Below, in pieces: positions 1-6,298 of a stretch of DNA of 14,463 bases. Origin of the DNA: an uncultured Flavobacteriales bacterium (GTDB taxonomy: Bacteria; Bacteroidota; Bacteroidia; Flavobacteriales_D; Crocinitomicaceae); contig CAIUKX010000513.1 of assembly GCA_903899795.1 (NCBI GenBank), forward strand, positions 1-14,463, written 5' to 3'. The stretch's first letter is position 1. Each line of letters starts with the position of its first letter. Made by a program: the position numbers and the translations under genes. Under the pieces are notes generated by a model, which made no database searches, had not been told where the DNA came from, and saw nothing but the letters and a program-made list of their open reading frames with translations.

Positions 1-655
1 ATCTGTTACCGGCGTTCAACATGAAAAAACAAAATTGGCTCTAAAATCTGCTGAAACACAAGTAAAACAGATTAAAAAACAATTGAAAAACACGAGTCTT
101 ACAGCTCCTTTTTCAGGTGTAGTAACCAAAAAAATGATTGATTTAGGGAGTGTTATCAGCGCAGGAACTCCAATATTGGAACTTACCGATATTTCTTCTT
201 TAAAATTAAATGTATCTGTTCCGGAAAGAGACATCCTAAAATTCAAACTAGGTCAACAAGTAAATGTAAATGTTGATGTCTATGGGACGAAAAAATTCAC
301 AGGTAAAATTTCAAACATCGGAATCAAAGCGGATGCTAGCCACAATTTCAAAGTTGAAATATTACTGAAAAATGGTTCAGACTCCCCTATCATGGCCGGA
401 ATGTACGGTTCAGTCGTATTGGGCAATTCGAAAACAACCAATGCATTATCTATTCCTAGAAAAGCACTTGTAGGTTCCTCTAAACAACCACGTATTTATG
501 TCGTTAGAAATGGAAAAGCCAAGCTTATTCCCTTTACTGCAGGAACGAGTGACGGAGAGTTTATAGAAGTTGTCGAAGGGCTAACAAAAAATGACGTCAT
601 TGTCGTAAAAGGACAAATCAATATTCAGAACAATTCAAATGTTGTTTCAAAATAA
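1..655 (+). CDS. RND efflux periplasmic adaptor subunit (HlyD/AcrA family), 5' end missing
   Basis: The reading frame is open from base 2 through the left edge of the window, so the gene is truncated at its 5' end; the TTG at 35 is not a start. About 217 C-terminal residues are visible. They begin in the end of the helical hairpin (Lys/Gln-rich KSAETQVKQIKKQ), then the second half of the lipoyl domain (TAPFSGVVTKK, LGSVISAGTPILELTD), then the beta-barrel (LNVSVPERDILKFKLGQQV) and the membrane-proximal part (IPRKALVG). This order is typical of membrane fusion proteins that link an inner-membrane RND pump to an outer-membrane TolC-type channel. The pump gene starts 12 bases downstream, so the two are almost certainly co-transcribed. 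Any signal peptide or lipobox lies outside the window. Substrate cannot be told from the sequence. Confidence 0.93.
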   Translation, partial: SVTGVQHEKTKLALKSAETQVKQIKKQLKNTSLTAPFSGVVTKKMIDLGSVISAGTPILELTDISSLKLNVSVPERDILKFKLGQQVNVNVDVYGTKKFTGKISNIGIKADASHNFKVEILLKNGSDSPIMAGMYGSVVLGNSKTTNALSIPRKALVGSSKQPRIYVVRNGKAKLIPFTAGTSDGEFIEVVEGLTKNDVIVVKGQINIQNNSNVVSK

Positions 656-667
656 TTCAGTAAAGTC

Positions 668-3600
668 ATGACACTTACAGAACTCGCAATTAAAAGACCT
701 TCGATGATTATTGTGATTTTCACAATATTGATCGGTGGCGGATTATTGAGTTACAACCAACTCAGTTATCAATTATTACCTGATTTCTCTCCCCCGATCA
801 TTACGATTACAACTCCATATCCAGGCGCTTCTCCTTCGATCGTCGAATCGCAGGTTTCTGAACCGATGGAAGATGCATTGAGTGGACTGGAAAATATCAA
901 AGAGGTTACATCATTCTCGCTTGAAAATGCTTCGATGGTTTTACTTGAATTCAATCACTCAGTTGATTTGGAACAAGTAATGCAGGATGCTCAACGTAAA
1001 ATTGAAGGAATAAAACGAACCTTACCCGACGGAGCAGAAACACCTGTTATTTCAAAAATAGAGCCGAATGCAATGCCTGTTTTACAGGTGAGTGCTACAT
1101 GTAAGAATTTAGATGATCGAGCTTTCTATGAGTTAATGAGTGAGGAGATACTCCCTTTGATCAAACAAACAAAAGGTGTTGCCGAAATAAACGTTCTTGG
1201 TGGTGAAAAACGCGAAGTCCGCGTAAACATTGACAAAGATAAAGTCAAATTATTGGGACTTTCACTGGCCTCCATCACTCAAGCGGTATCTTCTGCAAAC
1301 ATTGAATTTCCGACAGGAAAAGTGAAAGATTTCAACGAGCAAATGACCGTTCGTCTGGCTGGTAAATACAAGACGATTGAAGACCTTCAAAATTTAATTT
1401 TAAGTTCCAACGGAAGTTCAACTGTACGCTTGAAAGATTTAGCAGATGTATACGATGGTGAAGTAGATCAAATGACCGTTAGCCGTTATAATGGTATTAA
1501 TGGTATCGGTTTACGGATCAAAAAACAATCGGATGCCAACGCCGTTGAAATGTCAAAACTGGCACAAGAAAAATTCAAAGAACTGGAAGACAAATACAAG
1601 AAAGAAGGACTGAAATTCGTCATCGCAACTGATACATCCTTACCAACAATAGAAGCCGTAGATGCTGTATTTCATGATTTGATTTTAGCGATTATTCTCG
1701 TTGCAGCCGTAATGATGCTCTTCCTGCACAGTTTAAGAAATGCCTTCATTGTGCTGGTTTCAATTCCAGCATCATTGATTTCAACATTCATTGCGATGTA
1801 TCTACTTGGATATACGTTGAACTTGATGACTTTGCTGGCGATGTCTTTGGTGATCGGGATCCTTGTGGATGACTCGATTGTTGTACTGGAGAACATTTAT
1901 CGTCATCTCAAAATGGGAAAATCAAGTCGATTGGCCGCTCTTGACGGACGAAATGAAATCGGTTTTACAGCTTTAGCAATTACACTCGTTGACGTCGTTG
2001 TATTTACACCGGTAGTCTTTGTACAAGGAACTATTTCCGATATTTTACACCAATTCTCTATCGTCGTAGTTGTATCTACATTAATGTCACTTTTCGTGTG
2101 TTTCACGCTAACACCTTGGCTCGCTTCACGTTTAGCGAAAGAAACGGTGCTTCGAAAAGAAAATCCTTTCCAACGTTTTCTCCTTTGGTTCGAACGACGA
2201 ATTACCATTTTTACGGAACAATATGTAAAACTGACCGGATGGGTTTTGAAACATAAATGGGCAGGATTTGTTGTCATTTTGTTTGTACTTCCTTTCGTTT
2301 TAGTCATGATGATGAAAACCGGAATCGTTGGACAAGAATTTGTTGCTCAGGGTGACCAAGGAAAATTCATGATCAAATTGAAATACGACAAGAGTACTCC
2401 TTTTGCTGAAAACAATGCAACAACATTAGACATTGAAAAAATGATTTTGTCACAACCGGATGTCAAAATGGTATTCTCCAATGTCGGTGGTCCAAGTAAC
2501 GGAATGGGAGCTGCGTCTTTTGGAAATGAATCGAGATCGGAATTGACGGTAAAATTGAAAGATCATGTGCAGGATGCAATTCCAACCAGTAAATACATGA
2601 ATGCGATCCGGAAAACGATCGAAGATAAACATGCAGGAATTGAAGTAAAAGCGATCAATATCGGAATGGTTGAATCAGAAGAAGCGCCAATTGAAATTTT
2701 CCTCGCTTCAAATAATTCAGATCTACTGATGGATGAAGCCCGTCGTTTGAAAGAAATGATTTTGAATATCCCTGGAGCCAAAGATCCTGTAATTTCTACA
2801 GATGATATTACTCCTGAGATCCGTATCGAATTAGATCGTGAAAAAATGGGACAAATGGGTATACCAATTGCTGTTGTTGGAATGCAGCTTCAAACGGCAT
2901 TAACAGGAAACGATGAATCTAATTTTGCAGAAAACAACAACGAATACGATATTCGGGTAATGCTTGATCAAGGTGACCGTAAAAATGTTGATGACATCAA
3001 AAAAATGAGTTTCACAACCAATAAAGGCAATGTTGTAGTCTTGGAAGAATTTGCAGACGTATCACTTGGAAACGGATTCGCTTCCTTGGAACGTAAAAAC
3101 AGATTAAGTTCCAAAACAATCAGAGCCTATGTTCTTGGTTCAGCTGCAGGGACTGTTGCCGGAAAAATCGAAGAATACCTGAAAGAAAAACCATTGGATA
3201 AAAATGTCCGGATGATCTGGGGAGGTGAAGTAAAACGTCAAAAAGAAGGGATGGGGGCCATGGGAACTGCGATGTTGATCGGGTTGATTCTTGTATATCT
3301 CATCATGGTAGCACTCTATGATGATTACGTTTATCCGTTTGTAGTTGTTCTTTCACTTTTCGGAGCGATCTACGGAGCAATGTTTGCCCTCAATTTATCT
3401 TCATCCAACATGGGGATTTTCACCATGTTAGGATTATTAATGCTTCTGGGATTGGTTGCTAAAAATGCCATTTTGATTGTGGATTTCACCAATCACCTGA
3501 AAGCTAAAGGCATGAATAGTTATGATGCACTTTTGGAAGCTGTTCGTGAAAGAATGCGCCCTATCTTAATGACGACGATTGCGATGGTTATCGGTATGAT

Positions 3601-3802
3601 TCCGATTGCAATCGCGAAAGGATCTGGTGCGGAATGGAAAAACGGATTGGCGTGGGTATTGATCGGAGGTTTAACTAGTTCGATGTTCATCACCATTCTG
3701 TTTGTACCGTTTGCCTATCATATCATTGATCAAATTAGAGATTTCATCCGGCCAAAAAAGAAATTGACTGATATTGAAAATGCAGCAGACAGTTTGGATT
3801 AA
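668..3802 (+). CDS. RND-family efflux transporter permease (AcrB/MexB-like, HAE type)
   Basis: The 1044-residue product has the usual length of a proton-driven RND pump. Residues 10-30 form TM1. The first periplasmic porter domain has the family motif around 45-75 (ITITTPYPGASPSIVE, then EPMEDALSG). TM2-TM6 lie at about 335-485. TM4 carries the paired proton-relay aspartates in ILVDDSIVVLEN (Asp401-Asp402), and TM10 carries the partner lysine in LGLVAKNAILIVDF (Lys932), so the pump looks functional. The ATG is chosen because MTLTELAIKRP matches the cytoplasmic N-terminus of RND pumps. It sits 12 bases behind the adaptor gene, and a strong terminator follows. No TolC-type gene follows, so it is either upstream of the window or elsewhere. 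The hydrophobe/multidrug (HAE) class is more likely than the metal (CusA) class, but the substrate is unknown. Confidence 0.96.
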   Translation: MTLTELAIKRPSMIIVIFTILIGGGLLSYNQLSYQLLPDFSPPIITITTPYPGASPSIVESQVSEPMEDALSGLENIKEVTSFSLENASMVLLEFNHSVDLEQVMQDAQRKIEGIKRTLPDGAETPVISKIEPNAMPVLQVSATCKNLDDRAFYELMSEEILPLIKQTKGVAEINVLGGEKREVRVNIDKDKVKLLGLSLASITQAVSSANIEFPTGKVKDFNEQMTVRLAGKYKTIEDLQNLILSSNGSSTVRLKDLADVYDGEVDQMTVSRYNGINGIGLRIKKQSDANAVEMSKLAQEKFKELEDKYKKEGLKFVIATDTSLPTIEAVDAVFHDLILAIILVAAVMMLFLHSLRNAFIVLVSIPASLISTFIAMYLLGYTLNLMTLLAMSLVIGILVDDSIVVLENIYRHLKMGKSSRLAALDGRNEIGFTALAITLVDVVVFTPVVFVQGTISDILHQFSIVVVVSTLMSLFVCFTLTPWLASRLAKETVLRKENPFQRFLLWFERRITIFTEQYVKLTGWVLKHKWAGFVVILFVLPFVLVMMMKTGIVGQEFVAQGDQGKFMIKLKYDKSTPFAENNATTLDIEKMILSQPDVKMVFSNVGGPSNGMGAASFGNESRSELTVKLKDHVQDAIPTSKYMNAIRKTIEDKHAGIEVKAINIGMVESEEAPIEIFLASNNSDLLMDEARRLKEMILNIPGAKDPVISTDDITPEIRIELDREKMGQMGIPIAVVGMQLQTALTGNDESNFAENNNEYDIRVMLDQGDRKNVDDIKKMSFTTNKGNVVVLEEFADVSLGNGFASLERKNRLSSKTIRAYVLGSAAGTVAGKIEEYLKEKPLDKNVRMIWGGEVKRQKEGMGAMGTAMLIGLILVYLIMVALYDDYVYPFVVVLSLFGAIYGAMFALNLSSSNMGIFTMLGLLMLLGLVAKNAILIVDFTNHLKAKGMNSYDALLEAVRERMRPILMTTIAMVIGMIPIAIAKGSGAEWKNGLAWVLIGGLTSSMFITILFVPFAYHIIDQIRDFIRPKKKLTDIENAADSLD

Positions 3803-3829
3803 TCCGGTTTGAAAAATAATATCCATAAA

Positions 3830-3858
3830 AGATCCATCGCAAGGTGGGTCTTTTTTTT
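3830..3858 (+). terminator. Intrinsic terminator of the efflux operon
   Basis: A 9-bp stem (AGATCCATC at 3830-3838 with GGTGGGTCT at 3843-3851, two G-U pairs) is closed by a GCAA tetraloop (GNRA type) and runs straight into eight Ts. It begins 27 bases behind the permease stop codon and separates the pump operon from ahcY. Confidence 0.92.
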
Positions 3859-3918
3859 GAAATCAACATGTTCTTCAATAAGTTGAATGAAACATTTTTT
3901 ATATCAAAAGGAGTTTTG

Positions 3919-3926
3919 TAAATTTG
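3919..3926 (+). promoter_or_regulatory. Probable ahcY promoter -7 box (TAAATTTG)
   Basis: TAAATTTG fits the Bacteroidota -7 consensus TAnnTTTG. It lies 30 bases before the ahcY ATG, giving a predicted leader of about 25 bases. No clear TTG -33 box is found at the usual 17-23 base distance; only a T-run lies there. The gap contains no room for a SAH riboswitch. Confidence 0.6.
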
Positions 3927-3956
3927 TCTTGAAAAAAATAGAAAACAATCAATTTT

Positions 3957-5270
3957 ATGAATAATACAACTGAAAAAGTGGCTTACAAAGTGAAAGACAT
4001 CAGCTTAGCTGAATGGGGAAGAAAAGAAATTATGCTTGCAGAGGCTGAAATGCCGGGATTAATGTCATTGCGTGAAGAATTCGGTGCTTCAAAACCACTT
4101 GCTGGTGCACGTATCGCAGGATGTCTGCACATGACTATTCAAACTGCCGTTTTGATTGAAACTTTAACTGCTTTAGGAGCTGAGGTTACTTGGTCTTCTT
4201 GTAACATTTTCTCAACTCAGGATCAAGCTGCTGCTGCTATTGCCGCTACAGGTGTTCCTGTTTTTGCTTGGAAAGGAATGAATGAAGAAGAATTTGACTG
4301 GTGTATCGAACAAACAATTTTTGCATTCAAAGGTGGTCAACCATTGAATATGATTTTGGATGACGGAGGTGATTTAACAAACATGGTTTTCGATCGTTTT
4401 CCTGAGTTGACTGCTGGAATCAAAGGTTTGTCTGAAGAAACAACTACTGGTGTTCACCGTTTATACGAAAGAGTGAAAAATGGAACATTAGTAATGCCTG
4501 CAATCAATGTAAACGATTCAGTTACAAAATCAAAATTCGATAACAAATACGGTTGTAAAGAATCTTTGGTAGATTCAATTCGTCGTGCTACAGATGTAAT
4601 GATGGCTGGTAAAGTTGCTGTTGTTTGTGGTTATGGTGATGTTGGTAAAGGATCTGCAGCTTCTCTAAAAGGTGCTGGTGCAAGAGTCATCGTTACTGAA
4701 ATCGATCCTATTTGTGCTTTACAAGCTGCAATGGATGGTTTTGAGGTTAAAAAATTAGACACTGTTGTTGGTTTAGGAGATATTATTGTTACAACAACTG
4801 GTAACAAAGACATCGTTGTTGGACGTCACTTTGAAAACATGAAAGACAAAGCGATCGTTTGTAACATCGGTCACTTCGATAACGAAATCGATATGGGATG
4901 GTTGAATAAAAACCATGGTCACACTAAAAACACAGTAAAACCACAAGTTGATATCTACACGATCAACGGTAAAGATGTAATCATCTTAGCTGAAGGACGT
5001 TTGGTAAACTTAGGTTGTGCTACAGGTCACCCATCATTTGTAATGTCTAACTCTTTCACGAACCAAACTTTGGCTCAATTGGAATTATGGCAAAACAGTG
5101 CAAACTACGGAAACGATGTTTACATGTTACCAAAACATTTGGACGAAAAAGTAGCTCGTTTGCACTTAGCGAAAATCGGTGTTGAATTGGAAACTTTATC
5201 AGACGACCAAGCGAAATACATTGGTGTCGCTGTTGAAGGTCCATACAAAGCTGAACACTACAGATATTAA
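3957..5270 (+). CDS. ahcY: Adenosylhomocysteinase (S-adenosyl-L-homocysteine hydrolase)
   Basis: The enzyme reversibly splits S-adenosylhomocysteine, the inhibitory by-product of methylation, into adenosine and homocysteine, using tightly bound NAD+. The 437-residue length is normal for the cytosolic enzyme. Substrate-domain signatures are CLHMTIQTA (His58), CNIFSTQDQAAAA (82-94), DDGGDLT (135-141, catalytic Asp), EETTTGVHRLY (Glu161) and NVNDSVTKSKFDNKYG (Lys191, Asp195). These align with human His55, Asp131, Glu156, Lys186 and Asp190. The NAD Rossmann motif GYGDVGKG is at 225-232 and NIGHFDNEID follows later. The C-terminus KAEHYRY keeps the Lys431/Tyr435 pair that reaches into the neighbouring subunit's NAD site. 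The gene stands alone, with its own promoter and terminator. Codons look biased to preferred ones, as expected of an abundant enzyme. The ATG is the only in-frame start consistent with family length. Confidence 0.98.
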   Translation: MNNTTEKVAYKVKDISLAEWGRKEIMLAEAEMPGLMSLREEFGASKPLAGARIAGCLHMTIQTAVLIETLTALGAEVTWSSCNIFSTQDQAAAAIAATGVPVFAWKGMNEEEFDWCIEQTIFAFKGGQPLNMILDDGGDLTNMVFDRFPELTAGIKGLSEETTTGVHRLYERVKNGTLVMPAINVNDSVTKSKFDNKYGCKESLVDSIRRATDVMMAGKVAVVCGYGDVGKGSAASLKGAGARVIVTEIDPICALQAAMDGFEVKKLDTVVGLGDIIVTTTGNKDIVVGRHFENMKDKAIVCNIGHFDNEIDMGWLNKNHGHTKNTVKPQVDIYTINGKDVIILAEGRLVNLGCATGHPSFVMSNSFTNQTLAQLELWQNSANYGNDVYMLPKHLDEKVARLHLAKIGVELETLSDDQAKYIGVAVEGPYKAEHYRY

Positions 5271-5280
5271 GAATAATAAA

Positions 5281-5303
5281 TTAGCAAATTTCAGATTTGC
5301 TAA
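5281..5303. other. Perfect 9-bp hairpin just behind ahcY
   Basis: TTAGCAAAT (5281-5289) and ATTTGCTAA (5295-5303) form a perfect stem with a 5-base loop, 10 bases after the ahcY stop. No uninterrupted T-run follows on the plus strand, only ATATACATTTTT, so by itself it is a weak terminator. It may protect the ahcY mRNA 3' end, or help stop leftward transcripts, because the minus-strand exit side is also T-rich. Confidence 0.6.
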
Positions 5304-5316
5304 ATATACATTTTTG

Positions 5317-5346
5317 AAAAGGAATCTCGAAAGGGATTCCTTTTTT
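5317..5346 (+). terminator. Intrinsic terminator of ahcY
   Basis: A 12-bp stem (AAAAGGAATCTC at 5317-5328 with GGGATTCCTTTT at 5333-5344, one T-G wobble) is capped by a GAAA tetraloop and ends in six Ts. It is the second hairpin behind ahcY. The A-run on the left arm also gives a short T-run on the minus strand, so it may act weakly in both directions. Confidence 0.9.
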
Positions 5347-5403
5347 AGTTCATATAATTGAATGTAAGAATCTTATGGATCAAGCCTAAATGTTGGGAGG
5401 AAA

Positions 5404-5605
5404 TTTTACCACAAGAGAAAGCAAAGCTTTCGAAGACCTAAGGGAAGACACATAAGTTTTTTATGTTGGATAAAAGCAAACGACCTGACACAAAAGATTA
5501 ATACTTGCATTAATTTGCAGCATTTAATTTCTGCAGAGTCGAGGCAAAGGTAAGTAGTGATTACGAAGACCAAAAACGTTAGTGTTGGAACCTTTTGTGG
5601 TAAAA
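5404..5605. other. Inverted-repeat-bounded non-coding element; candidate structured RNA (strand uncertain) or MITE-like repeat
   Basis: This fills most of the roughly 290-base gap between the converging ahcY and the minus-strand gene at 5641. TTTTACCACAA (5404-5414) is perfectly complementary to TTGTGGTAAAA (5595-5605), and a G-T and an A-T pair extend the stem to 13 bp. Inside are local hairpins: GAAAGC-AAA-GCTTTC (5417-5431), ACATAA with TTATGT (about 5450-5466), two copies of self-complementary ATTAAT around ACTTGC, TGCAG with CTGCA (about 5516-5535), and CGAC with GTCG enclosing the last two. CGAAGACC occurs twice (5431-5438 and 5564-5571). Plus-strand single-stranded parts are purine-rich, which slightly favours a plus-strand RNA. 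I do not recognise tmRNA, SRP, RNase P or 6S hallmarks. As it lies 3' of both neighbours, it is not their leader. A 70-codon minus-strand reading frame spans it but looks like chance. Confidence 0.45.
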
Positions 5606-5629
5606 AAACATCACCCACAAGTTTCGGGT
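5602..5629 (-). terminator. Weak possible terminator of the tex unit
   Basis: On the minus strand, ACCC (5629-5626) and GGGT (5616-5613), with one extra G-T pair, form a short stem. A run of seven Ts (plus-strand A-run, 5602-5608) follows four bases later. It sits 12 bases behind the end of the minus-strand gene at 5641. The stem is short and the loop large, so this is tentative; the T-run also belongs to the inverted repeat of the neighbouring element. Confidence 0.35.
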
Positions 5630-5640
5630 TTCACCAAATT

Positions 5641-6288
5641 TTATTGGCGTATATCCCGATTTTCGTAAATAATCTGAGTACTACCATACAACCCTACTTC
5701 TGTCATTTTTGATGCTAATTTCACCGAAGTCACAGTTCCATTCGGATACACAATCGATAAGGGTTTATAAAGTAAACGCATAACTTTATAACCAAAATTT
5801 GGTTCTATTCGAGGTGCAACAGGATAAATGTATGCCGGTCTGAAAATGGACAGTTGCCTAAAGTTCAAACTCAGTAAATAATTTTCAGCTATTCCTTTTT
5901 CCTTCGCAAATAAGATTCTGCTTGTTTCTGAAGAATCTGCTCCTGCTCCACTCAAAAATGAAAATGAAACTTCAGGACTATTTCTTTTCAATTGATCTGC
6001 AAATGCTTTTGTAAAACCTATAGTGATTTTTCTAAACTCATCTGTTGGAACTTGTCCGGTATATACGCCAACACAATAGAAACAACAATCTTGATTTTTA
6101 AAGTGATCCTTTACTTTTGAAAAATCTAAAAAATCACCATGAAGCACTTCAATCAAACGCTCATGCTTTATTCCACTTGGTTTTCTAGTAATTGAAGTTA
6201 CTTTATTGACGGTAGAATCATTCAAACAATTTTGTAAAACCAATTGTCCGATCATTCCACTGGCACCAGCTATTATTACATTTTTCAC
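5641..6288 (-). CDS. Rossmann-fold NAD(P)-binding protein (atypical SDR, NmrA/HTATIP2-like)
   Basis: The 215-residue protein begins with the dinucleotide-binding loop GASGMIG (residues 8-14, GxxGxxG). It continues with a basic segment (SITRKP, 32-37) compatible with NADP, an acidic strand end (HGDFLD, 50-55), and CVGVYTG (72-78). The block FLSGAGADSS...AKEKGIAE (111-135) and IFRPAYIYP (148-156) matches atypical short-chain dehydrogenases of the HTATIP2/NmrA type, with a lysine but no classical YxxxK. Such proteins are cytosolic oxidoreductases or redox sensors; the substrate is unknown. The start is GTG at 6288. No in-frame ATG precedes it, and the next Met (12) would destroy the GxxGxxG loop. 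It begins 10 bases after the tex stop and is surely in the same transcript. Confidence 0.85.
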   Translation of the reverse strand: MKNVIIAGASGMIGQLVLQNCLNDSTVNKVTSITRKPSGIKHERLIEVLHGDFLDFSKVKDHFKNQDCCFYCVGVYTGQVPTDEFRKITIGFTKAFADQLKRNSPEVSFSFLSGAGADSSETSRILFAKEKGIAENYLLSLNFRQLSIFRPAYIYPVAPRIEPNFGYKVMRLLYKPLSIVYPNGTVTSVKLASKMTEVGLYGSTQIIYENRDIRQ

Positions 6289-6298
6289 CTGTACAATT

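Noticed and set aside
35..655. TTG at 35 as the start of the adaptor gene
   Set aside because: The frame stays open to the window edge and the N-terminal half of the adaptor family is missing, so the gene starts outside the window.
3859..3956. A SAH- or SAM-sensing riboswitch before ahcY
   Set aside because: With the -7 box at 3919-3926 the leader is only about 25 bases, and no SAH aptamer-like core is visible.
5179..5361. A 60-codon plus-strand frame overlapping the end of ahcY
   Set aside because: It is an out-of-frame shadow of ahcY that runs through both downstream hairpins.
5404..5605. Assigning the element to tmRNA, SRP RNA, RNase P RNA or 6S RNA
   Set aside because: No tag reading frame, SRP tetraloop/asymmetric loop or RNase P conserved core is seen. 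The interior is a set of hairpins rather than a 6S-like rod. Without a covariance search no family name is justified.
5406..5618. A 70-codon minus-strand reading frame across the non-coding element
   Set aside because: Its composition is Leu/Cys/Phe-rich with no domain, it has no promoter box, and it coincides with the inverted repeat and hairpins, so chance is more likely.
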